From the NCBI GenBank assembly GCA_965649545.1, contig CBFGLF010000011.1, forward strand, positions 1-23,817: a DNA stretch of 23,817 bases. The letters run 5' to 3'. The stretch is from CABHOJ01 sp965649545 (lineage in GTDB: Bacteria; Pseudomonadota; Gammaproteobacteria; Burkholderiales; Methylophilaceae). The translations under genes and the position numbers were made by a program. The notes under the pieces were generated by a model. The model made no database searches. It was not told the origin of the DNA and was given only the letters and a program-made list of their open reading frames with translations. Below, piece by piece: positions 15,221 through 22,799 of this stretch. Every line of letters begins with the position of its first letter. Position 1 is the stretch's first letter.

Positions 15221-15948
15221 TCGAGCCCAGCGTCATCCCAGCCCAAAGCACCAGCCGTTTGCTGGTCAGCGTCTCCAGCTATGCTGAAGCCATGCTGGTG
15301 CAGGAGAGTGCGGTAGATATCCTGGATATCAAGAATCCGGAAGCCGGCGCCTTGGGAGCTTTGCCGCTGGAAGAGATCCGACGCATCGTCATGGCGAACC
15401 ATGCTCGCAAGGAGACGAGTGCTACCATCGGCGATGTGCCCATGCAGCCTGAGGAGGTCTCATGCCGCGTGATGGAGACTCTCGCCACTGGTGTGGGTAT
15501 CGTCAAGATCGGCCTCTATCCGAATCCCCAACTAGAGGCCTGTATCGAGCGGCTGCGTGAATTCACCGGCCGAGGGGCCAGGCTGGTCGCGGTAATATTC
15601 GCGGACCTTGGCGTGAACTTGAATTTATTGCCCAAACTCAAAACCGCAGGGTTTTACGGCGTGATGCTGGATACCGCGCAGAAGGATGGCCGTCATCTTC
15701 TGGATCACTTGAGCGTAGATGAACTCGGTGAGTTCGTCCGTCTTGCCAGATCCCTCAATCTGTATTCCGGGCTCGCCGGTTCCCTGAGAGCGGAACACCT
15801 TGCGAGCATCGCGTCGATCGGGGCGGATTACCTCGGTTTCAGAGGGGGCGTTTGTGAGGATTTCCAGCGACGCAATAGGATCAGCCCTAGCAAAATAGCC
15901 GATCTGAATACAATGTTGCATAAACGCAACACATTGTGCGTCGAATGA
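15217..15948 (+). CDS. mfnB: (5-formylfuran-3-yl)methyl phosphate synthase MfnB (DUF556)
   Basis: MfnB (243 residues) is a TIM-barrel lyase-type enzyme that builds 4-(hydroxymethyl)-2-furancarboxaldehyde phosphate from two glyceraldehyde-3-phosphates, the first step to the furan ring of methanofuran. The catalytic residues known from Methanocaldococcus MJ1099 (two Lys and an Asp) have clear counterparts: Lys39 in VDILDIKNPEAGALGA, and Asp152 and Lys156 in MLDTAQKDGRHLLDHL. The late YSGLAGSLR and DYLGFRGGVC are also family features. The GTG start at 15217 overlaps the DUF447 stop. In methylotrophic bacteria the product feeds the methanofuran analogue used by the formyltransferase/hydrolase complex. 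It is the last gene of the run before ompA. Confidence 0.92.
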   Translation: MIEPSVIPAQSTSRLLVSVSSYAEAMLVQESAVDILDIKNPEAGALGALPLEEIRRIVMANHARKETSATIGDVPMQPEEVSCRVMETLATGVGIVKIGLYPNPQLEACIERLREFTGRGARLVAVIFADLGVNLNLLPKLKTAGFYGVMLDTAQKDGRHLLDHLSVDELGEFVRLARSLNLYSGLAGSLRAEHLASIASIGADYLGFRGGVCEDFQRRNRISPSKIADLNTMLHKRNTLCVE

Positions 15949-15980
15949 CCATCGGCGCCTAGACTGTTCGGTCTATTCGA

Positions 15981-16009
15981 TTGCAACGGCCACAGTCTTT
16001 GCGTATAGT
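15981..16009 (+). promoter_or_regulatory. sigma-70 promoter of ompA
   Basis: TTGCAA (15981-15986) and TATAGT (16004-16009) are separated by exactly 17 bases, close to consensus. Transcription would start near 16016, giving a leader of about 30 bases with ribosome binding site GGAG (16035-16038) before the ATG at 16048. This fits a strong, independent promoter for an abundant porin-like protein. Confidence 0.75.
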
Positions 16010-16047
16010 GAATTTAGACTTTTTTGACCTACACGGAGTGAAATAAG

Positions 16048-17142
16048 ATGAAGAAAACCATGATTGGCCTCGCAGTTGCGGGTGTTATTGGCCTGACCTC
16101 TATGGCGGCAAGTGCGGAAGAAGCATTTACTGGTTCATGGTATGCCGTACCTGGCGTGAGCTTGACCCATCCGGATAGCGAACTGGATGCTGATAGCACC
16201 GGCGCAGGCGGTTTCCTCCGTCTTGGTAAAGAGCTCAGCGAACACTGGGATGTGCAGATCGGTGTAGGTCATGCACGTACCGATGAAGATACTGGCCTGG
16301 CCGGTGTCGGTGGCCGTTACAAGCAAACCCTGTTCGGTGTTGACGCACTGTACATGTTCAGCCGTGAAAAATTCCGTCCTTTCCTGCTCGCCGGTGTTGG
16401 CGCAGCGCGTAACAAAGTCGACTACAGCAACCTGGGTCTGACCGATGACAGCAAGACCTCCTGGATGGCCAACGTAGGTATCGGTGCGCAGTACCTGATC
16501 ACCGAATCCTTCGGCCTTCAAGCAGACCTCCGTCACGTATGGAGCCGTGCTGAAGTGCAAGGTGCTCCAGCCGGTACCTTGTTCAATGGCGATGAAACCG
16601 TCGGCAACACCTACCTGAACCTGGGTGCGATCTTCCGTTTCGGTGCACCTAAGCCTACCGTTGCAGCCGCTGAACCTATGCCAGCTTCCGAGCCATTGCC
16701 AGCAGTTGCGCCAGTTGCTGAAGCGACCCCAGAGCCTATCGGCCCTGCAGAGCCAGCATTCGAAAAGATCACGCTGGCTTCCGAAGTCCTCTTCGCATTC
16801 GACAAGGATGTGCTGAAAGATGAAGGCAAGGCCAAGCTGGATGATGAAGTCGTCGGCAAGATGAAGGCACATCCTGAAGTTGAACTGCTGCTGATCACCG
16901 GCCATACCGATCGTATCGGTGATGCGAACTACAACCAGAAGCTTTCCGAGCGTCGCGCTAACCAAGTGAAGAAGTATCTGGTCAGCCAAGGTATCGAAGA
17001 GAACCGCTTGCACGCAGTAGGCAAGGGTGAGAACGAGCCTGTTGTAGATTGCAAGGGTGTACGTGGCAAGAAAGCCATCGAATGCCTGCAGCCTAATCGC
17101 CGCGTCGTGGTTGAAATCGAAGTACAACGTGCCGGTAACTAA
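16048..17142 (+). CDS. ompA: OmpA family outer-membrane protein
   Basis: A 364-residue outer-membrane protein that anchors the outer membrane to peptidoglycan. A signal peptide (cleavage after about residue 23, ASA|EE) is followed by an eight-stranded-barrel-like domain (about 27-200) and a Pro/Ala-rich linker (about 206-240). The OmpA C-terminal domain contains LFAFDKDVLKDEGKAKLD and TGHTDRIGDANYNQKLSERRA. Asp288 and Arg303 correspond to the residues that grip diaminopimelate. Two cysteines near the end (DCKG...ECLQPNRRVVVEIE) form the disulfide typical of this group. Its codons use many frequent triplets, consistent with high expression. It has its own promoter and terminator. The upstream-barrel/mtaD context is standard in Betaproteobacteria. 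Confidence 0.95.
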   Translation: MKKTMIGLAVAGVIGLTSMAASAEEAFTGSWYAVPGVSLTHPDSELDADSTGAGGFLRLGKELSEHWDVQIGVGHARTDEDTGLAGVGGRYKQTLFGVDALYMFSREKFRPFLLAGVGAARNKVDYSNLGLTDDSKTSWMANVGIGAQYLITESFGLQADLRHVWSRAEVQGAPAGTLFNGDETVGNTYLNLGAIFRFGAPKPTVAAAEPMPASEPLPAVAPVAEATPEPIGPAEPAFEKITLASEVLFAFDKDVLKDEGKAKLDDEVVGKMKAHPEVELLLITGHTDRIGDANYNQKLSERRANQVKKYLVSQGIEENRLHAVGKGENEPVVDCKGVRGKKAIECLQPNRRVVVEIEVQRAGN

Positions 17143-17160
17143 TCGTTAACCCAAGCACGA

Positions 17161-17190
17161 AAAAAAGCCCCGCTGAGCGGGGCTTTTTTA
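17161..17190 (+). terminator. intrinsic terminator of ompA
   Basis: A GC-rich stem GCCCCGC/GCGGGGC with loop TGA is flanked by an A run on the left (17161-17166) and a T run on the right (17184-17189). It starts 18 bases after the ompA stop. The symmetric A/T flanks would allow action in both directions. Confidence 0.95.
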
Positions 17191-17215
17191 TGCCCGAGAT
17201 GATATAACCATTAGC

Positions 17216-18559
17216 ATGAATTCCTTATCGCATATTGATCAGTTGATCGAAGCGCGCTGGCTTGTTCCCATGGCGCCAGAGGCAGGCGCCATCGAAGGCA
17301 TGAGCGTAGCCATTCACGCTGGGCATATCGTAGATCTTCTGCCATGCGAAGCGGCCCGTGCCAAATACAGTGCCACGCAAGTCGTCCAGCTTGGTGAACA
17401 TGTATTGATGCCCGGGTTGATCAATCTACATACGCACGCCGCCATGACCTTGATGCGTGGCCTGGCGGACGATCTCACTTTGATGGCATGGCTAGAGTCC
17501 CATATCTGGCCCGCAGAAAAGCAATTGGTCTCTGAGCGGTTCGTTCATGACGGGACGTTACTGGCTGCGGCCGAGATGCTGAAGGGCGGCACCACCTGTT
17601 TCAATGACATGTATTTCTTTCCGCAGGCAGCCGCTGAGGCCGCGCTCAAGGCCGGCATCCGCGCGAACCTGGGCCTCGTGGTGCTGGAATTCCCATCCCC
17701 TTATGCCAACGATGCGGATGACTACCTGCAAAAGGGCCTGGACGCACGCGACCAATGGCGTGGTCAAACCCTGATCTCCAGCAGCCTGGCGCCGCATGCC
17801 CCTTACACGATCGAAGATCGCACCTTCGAAAAAGTGATCACCTATGCCGAGCAACTCGGGCTGGGTATCCATACCCACCTCCATGAAACGCACGCGGAGA
17901 TCGAGCAGAGTCTGGCGCAGCATGGTCGTCGCCCGATGCAGCGTCTCTCTGATTTAGGGTTATTGGGCCCCAATCTGGTGGCGGCACATTGTGTCCATCT
18001 GCAGGAGGATGAGATGGCGATGATGGCTCAATACGGTTGCCATGTGGCCCATTGCCCGACATCCAACCTGAAGCTGGCAAGCGGCATCGCACCTGTGGTC
18101 CAGCTCGATCGGCACGGAATCAATATCGGTATCGGCACGGACGGGGCTGCAAGCAACAACCGTCTCGATATGTTCGCCGAGATGCGGCTGGCTGCATTAT
18201 TGGCCAAGGGTGCCAGCGGCGACGCATCGGCCATTTCGGCACAAGCCGCACTCCAGATGGCGACCATCAATGCGGCCAAGGCACTGGGGCTCGAGGAGAA
18301 GATCGGTTCGATTGAAGTCGGTAAGGCGGCCGACCTGATCGCTGTACGCATCGGCAGCCCAGAGACCATGCCATGTTTCGACCCGATCTCGCATCTTGTG
18401 TATGTGAGTGGCCGCGAGCATGTCACGCACACCTGGGTCGCCGGGGATCTGCGATACCAGAAGCCCGAGGGCGGCGAAGGAGTTTATGCCAATATCGAAC
18501 CAGCTGAGCTGAAATCAATCCATGCTGTATGGCAACCAAAACTGAGTGCATTCAAATGA
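17216..18559 (+). CDS. mtaD: 5'-methylthioadenosine/S-adenosylhomocysteine deaminase-type amidohydrolase
   Basis: A 447-residue TRZ/ATZ-family amidohydrolase predicted to deaminate methylthioadenosine and/or S-adenosylhomocysteine, the by-products of SAM use. Metal and catalytic residues of the family are visible: HxH at 72/74 (NLHTHAAM), His221 with Glu224 (THLHETHAE), His258 (AAHCVH) and Asp309 (GTDGAASNN). The C-terminal part has the usual IGSIEVGKAADLI. No clear ribosome binding site precedes the ATG at 17216, which lies only 26 bases after the ompA terminator, so its transcript may be short-leadered. Its stop overlaps the ubiG start (ATGA). Pairing with a SAM-dependent methyltransferase fits removal of SAH, although substrate choice within this family cannot be settled by eye. 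Confidence 0.88.
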   Translation: MNSLSHIDQLIEARWLVPMAPEAGAIEGMSVAIHAGHIVDLLPCEAARAKYSATQVVQLGEHVLMPGLINLHTHAAMTLMRGLADDLTLMAWLESHIWPAEKQLVSERFVHDGTLLAAAEMLKGGTTCFNDMYFFPQAAAEAALKAGIRANLGLVVLEFPSPYANDADDYLQKGLDARDQWRGQTLISSSLAPHAPYTIEDRTFEKVITYAEQLGLGIHTHLHETHAEIEQSLAQHGRRPMQRLSDLGLLGPNLVAAHCVHLQEDEMAMMAQYGCHVAHCPTSNLKLASGIAPVVQLDRHGINIGIGTDGAASNNRLDMFAEMRLAALLAKGASGDASAISAQAALQMATINAAKALGLEEKIGSIEVGKAADLIAVRIGSPETMPCFDPISHLVYVSGREHVTHTWVAGDLRYQKPEGGEGVYANIEPAELKSIHAVWQPKLSAFK

Positions 18560-19257
18560 CGGCAAGACAAAACGTTGATCAGAACGAACTACAGAAATTC
18601 GCGGCATTGGCCCATCGCTGGTGGGATCCGAATAGCGAATTCAAACCCCTGCACGAGATCAATCCCTTACGTCTCAATTACATCGATCAGCAGGTCGGCC
18701 TGAAAGGCAAGCGCGTACTGGATGTCGGTTGCGGCGGCGGTATTCTTTCCGAATCGATGTCGGCGCGTGGCGCAGACGTCACAGGCATCGATCTCGGTGA
18801 AAAGGCGCTGAAAGTCGCACAATTGCATCAAATGGAATCCGGCGCCAACGTGGAGTACCGCCTGGTGGCAGTCGAGGTCTTGGCAGAGGAGCAGCCGGAA
18901 AGTTTCGATGTGGTGACCTGTATGGAGATGCTGGAACACGTACCGGATCCCGCTGCCGTGATCGAGGCATGCGCAAGGCTGGTCAAGCCTGGAGGCACGG
19001 TCTTCTTCTCGACCATCAACCGTAACCCTAAGGCTTATCTGTTTGCGGTCATCGGTGCAGAGTACATTCTGAACATGCTGCCGCGTGGCACGCATGCATA
19101 TGAGAAGTTCATCAAGCCATCCGAACTCGGGCAATGGAGTCGCCTTGCTGGTCTAACGACGACCGATATCAAGGGGATGAGTTACAACCCGTTGACGAAG
19201 CGCTATTGGCTGGGTAATGACGTCAGCGTCAATTACCTCATGCGCACCGTGAAATAA
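18556..19257 (+). CDS. ubiG: ubiquinone biosynthesis O-methyltransferase UbiG
   Basis: UbiG (233 residues) carries out both O-methylations in ubiquinone synthesis using S-adenosylmethionine. The start MTARQNVDQNELQKFAALAHRWWDP is typical (a frame opening at 18529 would add nine residues and lie inside mtaD). SAM-binding motif I is VLDVGCGGGILSE (around 54-66), followed by DVTGIDLG, CMEMLEHVPDP and the late FSTINRNPKAYLFAVIGAEYILNMLPRGTH, which is diagnostic for UbiG. The 4-bp overlap with mtaD and the 3-bp gap to the next gene show a tight operon. Confidence 0.97.
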   Translation: MTARQNVDQNELQKFAALAHRWWDPNSEFKPLHEINPLRLNYIDQQVGLKGKRVLDVGCGGGILSESMSARGADVTGIDLGEKALKVAQLHQMESGANVEYRLVAVEVLAEEQPESFDVVTCMEMLEHVPDPAAVIEACARLVKPGGTVFFSTINRNPKAYLFAVIGAEYILNMLPRGTHAYEKFIKPSELGQWSRLAGLTTTDIKGMSYNPLTKRYWLGNDVSVNYLMRTVK

Positions 19258-19260
19258 GCC

Positions 19261-19908
19261 GTGTCTAACGTCATCTTGTTCGACCTTGACGGTACGCTAG
19301 CAGATACTGCACCAGACCTTGGGCTGGCGTTGAATATGCAGCGCGAGCGCCACGGTTTGCCTCCCTTGCCGCAGGAGGCTATCCGACCCTACGCGTCCCA
19401 TGGATCTCGCGGCCTGCTCTCGATCGGATTCGGCCTGGTGCCTGAGGATGCTTCTTTCGCCAGCATGCGCGAGGAATATCTCGCTTTGTATGATGATGTC
19501 TTCACCAGTTCACCGCAGCTCTTCGATGGCATGGCGGAGCTGCTCCAATCACTGGAGACCAGGGGGCTGGCGTGGGGTGTGGTCACTAATAAACCCCGGC
19601 GGTTCTCCGCGCCCCTGATGAGTGCCCTGGGTTTACAGGATCGCGCCGCCTGTCTCGTCTGCGGCGATGACGTGGCACAAGCCAAGCCCGCGCCGGATAG
19701 CTTGTTACGGGCGTGCGGACTGACCGATAGTAGTCCTGCCGATTGTATCTATGTGGGAGATGCCGAACGGGATATCGTAGCTGGTAGGGCGGCGGGCATG
19801 CGTACCGTGCTGGCGATGTATGGTTATATCGATGCCACCGACACCCCCGAAGCCTGGGCCGCAGATGCCGCTATCCATGCGCCACTGGAACTGCTTGAGC
19901 TGATCTAG
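19261..19908 (+). CDS. HAD phosphatase: phosphoglycolate phosphatase or N-acetylmuramate-6-phosphate phosphatase (MupP-like)
   Basis: A 215-residue HAD-superfamily hydrolase starting with GTG three bases after ubiG. Catalytic motif I is FDLDGTLADT (Asp8, Asp10), motif II VVTNKP, the lysine motif AKPAPDSLL, and motif III YVGDAERD. The cap is the small helical type of the Gph branch. Genes at this place are usually named gph. In Pseudomonas, however, the homologue next to ubiG and the mtaD-like gene is MupP, which dephosphorylates MurNAc-6-P in the peptidoglycan recycling route to UDP-MurNAc. The context favours MupP here, but I cannot separate the two by sequence alone. Confidence 0.9.
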   Translation: MSNVILFDLDGTLADTAPDLGLALNMQRERHGLPPLPQEAIRPYASHGSRGLLSIGFGLVPEDASFASMREEYLALYDDVFTSSPQLFDGMAELLQSLETRGLAWGVVTNKPRRFSAPLMSALGLQDRAACLVCGDDVAQAKPAPDSLLRACGLTDSSPADCIYVGDAERDIVAGRAAGMRTVLAMYGYIDATDTPEAWAADAAIHAPLELLELI

Positions 19909-19936
19909 TTTGAATCCATGCCACGGAAGTTATCGC

Positions 19937-19956
19937 ATCGCCTTTCTCAAGGCGAT
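19937..19956. terminator. small hairpin between convergent genes
   Basis: ATCGCCTT-TCTC-AAGGCGAT forms a perfect 8-bp stem with a 4-base loop midway between the converging HAD phosphatase and recR genes. It lacks a T tract on either side, so termination activity is uncertain. Confidence 0.35.
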
Positions 19957-19968
19957 ACAGCGATAGCA

Positions 19969-20568
19969 TCAACTGACGCTGCGTCTCTCCATCATGGCTT
20001 GCGCCAAGGTGCCGCTGTCTACATGCTCGATCTCACCACCCATCGGCAATCCTCGAGCGATACGACTCACTTTCAATCCGCGTGTACGTAAGAGGCTGCT
20101 GACGTAATGTGCAGTGGCTTCCCCTTCGACCGTGTAATTGGTGGCGAGGATGACTTCCTCGACCACGCCATCCTGGGCGCGCTTCAACAGCTTATCCAGG
20201 TGGATATCCCGCGGGCCGATGCCATCCAGCGGCGACAGTCTGCCCATCAGAACGAAATACATGCCACGGAAAGCCTGTGTCTGTTCGAGCATCATCAGGT
20301 CAGTAGGCATCTCGACCACACACAACAAGGATCCGTCGCGGGTTTGCGCATTGCATAGTGGGCAGATCGGATGCTCGCTGAAATTGTTGCAAAGCCCGCA
20401 ATGGCTGACGACCTGCAAGGCATTGTCGAGCGCTTGCGCGAGGCCGTTGGCGCCCGGGCGATCTCGTTGCAACAGGTGATATGCCATACGCAAGGCCGAT
20501 TTCGGCCCGACACCCGGAAGGCAGCGCAGGGCTTCGATCAATCGCTCAAGGGCGGGAGGGTTGGTCAC
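19969..20568 (-). CDS. recR: recombination mediator RecR
   Basis: RecR (199 residues) works with RecO and RecF to load RecA at gaps. The N-terminal helix-hairpin-helix region (ALRCLPGVGPKSALRMAYHLL) is followed by a four-cysteine zinc finger, Cys57/60/69/72. The Toprim domain then contains LCVVEMPTDLMMLEQTQAFRGMYFVLMGRLSPLDGIGP and EVILATNYTVEGEATAHY. The start is GTG at 20568, because an in-frame stop lies just upstream and no ATG fits; the Shine-Dalgarno is weak. It is last in the run ffs-dnaX-ybaB-recR, 29 bases after ybaB. Confidence 0.97.
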   Translation of the reverse strand: MTNPPALERLIEALRCLPGVGPKSALRMAYHLLQRDRPGANGLAQALDNALQVVSHCGLCNNFSEHPICPLCNAQTRDGSLLCVVEMPTDLMMLEQTQAFRGMYFVLMGRLSPLDGIGPRDIHLDKLLKRAQDGVVEEVILATNYTVEGEATAHYVSSLLRTRGLKVSRIARGLPMGGEIEHVDSGTLAQAMMERRSVS

Positions 20569-20580
20569 GACAGTGCAGGC

Positions 20581-20615
20581 CTAGAAGGCAGTTTCATCTA
20601 GAAGGGCAATTTCAT
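20581..20615 (-). repeat. tandem imperfect duplication of the ybaB 3' end
   Basis: On the minus strand the last codons and stop of ybaB (20615-20598, 18 bases) are followed directly by a 17-base near copy (20597-20581). The two differ by one substitution and one missing base. The second copy reads as a second short ATG-AAA-CTG-CC... start just before the recR GTG. Confidence 0.6.
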
Positions 20616-20924
20616 ACCGGGAGGCAAGGGCAAGCCTGCCGTCAGGCCGGACATCTTGTCGTTGGCGGTCTGTTCGGCTCTTTTTGCGGCGTCGTTCAAA
20701 GCGATCACCAGCAGGTCTTCCAGCATCTCCTTGTCGTCTGACATCAGGCTCTGGTCGATCTGGATGCGTTTCACTTCGTTCCTGCAAGTCATGGTGACTT
20801 TCACCATGCCAGAGCCTGCCTGTCCTTCGACTTCGATGTTGGCGAGCTCAGCCTGTGCGCGCTTCATATTCTCCTGCATTTGCTGGGCCTGCTTCATGAG
20901 GTTGCCCAAGCCACCTTTCATCAT
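20598..20924 (-). CDS. ybaB: nucleoid-associated protein YbaB/EbfC
   Basis: A 108-residue YbaB/EbfC family DNA-binding protein. The N-terminal helix MKGGLGNLMKQAQQMQENMKRAQAELANIEVEGQAGSGMVKVTM and the later LLVIALNDAAKRAEQ are diagnostic, and it ends GLPLPPGMKLPF. Dimers bind DNA non-specifically or at short palindromes. The start has two adjacent ATGs (20924 and 20921), with AGGAG about nine bases upstream. It lies 22 bases after dnaX and before recR, its universal bacterial neighbours. Confidence 0.95.
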   Translation of the reverse strand: MMKGGLGNLMKQAQQMQENMKRAQAELANIEVEGQAGSGMVKVTMTCRNEVKRIQIDQSLMSDDKEMLEDLLVIALNDAAKRAEQTANDKMSGLTAGLPLPPGMKLPF

Positions 20925-20946
20925 GGTGTATTACTCCTGTGTGGGG

Positions 20947-22617
20947 TTACTGGATGGGTTTGATACTGGAAGGGATGATCTGGGCGCCGAAATCCTTGAC
21001 CAGAGCCTGTACGAAATCATCTTCCTTGATGGCCGATTCCGCTTTGGATTGCAGGACGGCCTTTTCCTGACTGATCTGTTCAGCAGGAGTGTTGCCGGTG
21101 CCGCCGATCTCGAACTTCAGCTGGATCTTGCGACCAAAATGCTGCTGGATGGCCGCTTTGAGCTTTTCCTGGTAACTGGATTCCAGCAGATGTTTCTGGG
21201 CATTCGGTACCGACAGCTGGATCTCGTCCCTGTCGAACCTGAGCAATTCGCAATGCTGGGCCAAGGCCCGGGCCAGACCCAGTTTCAGGTCATCGACCAG
21301 ACCTCGCCAGTTGCCATCGAATTCCATATTGTCGATGGGAGGGATAGCGGTATCCGCGTCGTCAACAGGCGCTTGGGGCGATGGCTTCTCTATCGGTTCA
21401 GCGCTTGTCGTTGCAGTAGAGGGTAGCGAAGGCGTCGCAGCGAGCGCCTCGCTAGCGCGACTGGCTGAAGGTGCCTTTTGGGCAGAAGACGACACAGACT
21501 GCTCGGAAGGTTTGGTACTGACACTCTTGTCTGTGCCAGGCGCGAAAGCCAGCATGCGTAACAAGCTCATGGTAAACCCGGCGAACTCATCCGGAGCGAG
21601 TCCGATATCACGTCGCCCCAGCAGGGCGATCTGGTAATACAGCTGCACCTGTTCAGGATGGATGCGATCCGCCAGCCCAAGCAACCGTTGGCGGTCAGGG
21701 GAATCCAGCGAGACGCTGTCTGGCACCGTCTGCACGATGGCGATCTGGTGAAGCAGATTGGCGAGGTCGTTCAGTGCGACTTCGAAAGAGATGCTACGTT
21801 GCTCCATGGCCCGCGCTTGTTCCAGGACCCGGCCACCGTCCGCATCGAGCAAGGCTTCTAGCAATTCGAAGAGGTAAGTCTGGTCGATCGCACCGAGCAT
21901 GGCGCGCACTTCGGTTTCGTGAACGGCATTGCTGCCATAGGCGATGGCTTGATCGAGCAAGGAAAGGGCGTCGCGCATGCTCCCGGCCGCGGCGCGCGCG
22001 ATCAGTTGAAGCGCACTGGCCTCGAAAGCGATGTTTTCCTCTGTCAGCACGGCTTGCAAATGTTCGGTGATCGACGAGCCAGCCATTTGCCTGAGGTTGA
22101 ATTGCAGACAGCGTGACAGGACCGTCACCGGCACTTTTTGCGGATCGGTGGTCGCAAGGATGAATTTGACGTGTGCGGGTGGCTCTTCCAGCGTCTTCAG
22201 CATGGCATTGAATGCCGAACGCGAGAGCATGTGCACTTCGTCGATGATGTATACCTTGAAGCGACCTGACGTGGGTGCGTACTGGGCGTTCTCCAGCAAC
22301 TCGCGCATGCTGTCGACCTGCGTGTTCGAAGCGGCATCGACCTCGATCAGGTCGACGAAACGTCCGCGATCGATCTCGACACAGGCAGAGCACGTACCGC
22401 AAGGGGTGGGCGTGATGCCGGTTTCGCAGTTGAGGGATTTGGCCAGGATGCGTGCGATGGTCGTCTTGCCGACGCCACGCGTGCCGGTGAACAGGTAGGC
22501 GTGATGCAAGCGCTGCTGCTCCAGCGCATTGGTCAATGCACGTACCACATGGTCCTGACCGACAAGCGCTTCAAACGACTTGGGGCGCCATTTGCGGGCA
22601 AGAACCTGGTAGCTCAT
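20947..22617 (-). CDS. dnaX: DNA polymerase III subunits gamma/tau
   Basis: DnaX (556 residues) is the ATPase that loads the sliding clamp and links the polymerase to the helicase. The AAA+ part has MSYQVLARKWRPKSFEALVGQDHV, Walker A GTRGVGKT (45-52), a four-cysteine zinc module (Cys64, 73, 76, 79), Walker B DEVH (126-129) and sensor 1 ATTDPQKVPVTVLSRC. A Ser/Ala/Pro-rich linker (about 365-425) leads to a C-terminal domain that contacts polymerase alpha. It is shorter than E. coli tau (643). I saw no A-rich slippery heptamer like the one that yields gamma in E. coli, so only the full-length form may be made. It starts about 75 bases after the SRP RNA gene on the same strand. Confidence 0.97.
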   Translation of the reverse strand: MSYQVLARKWRPKSFEALVGQDHVVRALTNALEQQRLHHAYLFTGTRGVGKTTIARILAKSLNCETGITPTPCGTCSACVEIDRGRFVDLIEVDAASNTQVDSMRELLENAQYAPTSGRFKVYIIDEVHMLSRSAFNAMLKTLEEPPAHVKFILATTDPQKVPVTVLSRCLQFNLRQMAGSSITEHLQAVLTEENIAFEASALQLIARAAAGSMRDALSLLDQAIAYGSNAVHETEVRAMLGAIDQTYLFELLEALLDADGGRVLEQARAMEQRSISFEVALNDLANLLHQIAIVQTVPDSVSLDSPDRQRLLGLADRIHPEQVQLYYQIALLGRRDIGLAPDEFAGFTMSLLRMLAFAPGTDKSVSTKPSEQSVSSSAQKAPSASRASEALAATPSLPSTATTSAEPIEKPSPQAPVDDADTAIPPIDNMEFDGNWRGLVDDLKLGLARALAQHCELLRFDRDEIQLSVPNAQKHLLESSYQEKLKAAIQQHFGRKIQLKFEIGGTGNTPAEQISQEKAVLQSKAESAIKEDDFVQALVKDFGAQIIPSSIKPIQ

Positions 22618-22691
22618 GGATACGTAAACTCATTGGGTGGAGGCCACAACTTTAGCCCAAAACCCGGCTTTAGTCTAAGGCCAAATAGGGA

Positions 22692-22786
22692 GGCGAGCCC
22701 AACCCCCGGCACTTGCTTCAACAGTTGTGGCTGCTTCCTTCCGGACCTGACCAGGTTGGCTATCTTGCAATGCGGGGAGGCCCGCC
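22692..22786 (-). ncRNA. ffs: 4.5S signal recognition particle RNA
   Basis: The minus strand carries the conserved SRP domain IV core GGTCAGGTCCGGAAGGAAGC with its GGAA tetraloop. It is flanked by complementary arms: the 5' end GGCGGGCC pairs with the 3' end GGGCTCGCC, with further CCCC/GGGG pairing inside. Size (about 95 nt) fits the short bacterial form. It binds Ffh and targets nascent membrane proteins. A TAAAAT -10 box lies seven bases upstream of the proposed 5' end. The position before dnaX is common in Proteobacteria. Exact ends are estimated from the stem. Confidence 0.93.
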
Positions 22787-22793
22787 AGATACT

Positions 22794-22799
22794 ATTTTA
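22794..22799 (-). promoter_or_regulatory. -10 element of the SRP RNA promoter
   Basis: TAAAAT on the minus strand sits seven bases upstream of the predicted 5' end of the SRP RNA. No good -35 hexamer is visible at 16-18 bases upstream. Confidence 0.5.

Noticed and set aside
16135..17127. Long minus-strand open frame opposite ompA (330 codons)
   Set aside because: It is a shadow of the biased codon use in ompA; the plus-strand protein has signal peptide, barrel and peptidoglycan-binding domain.
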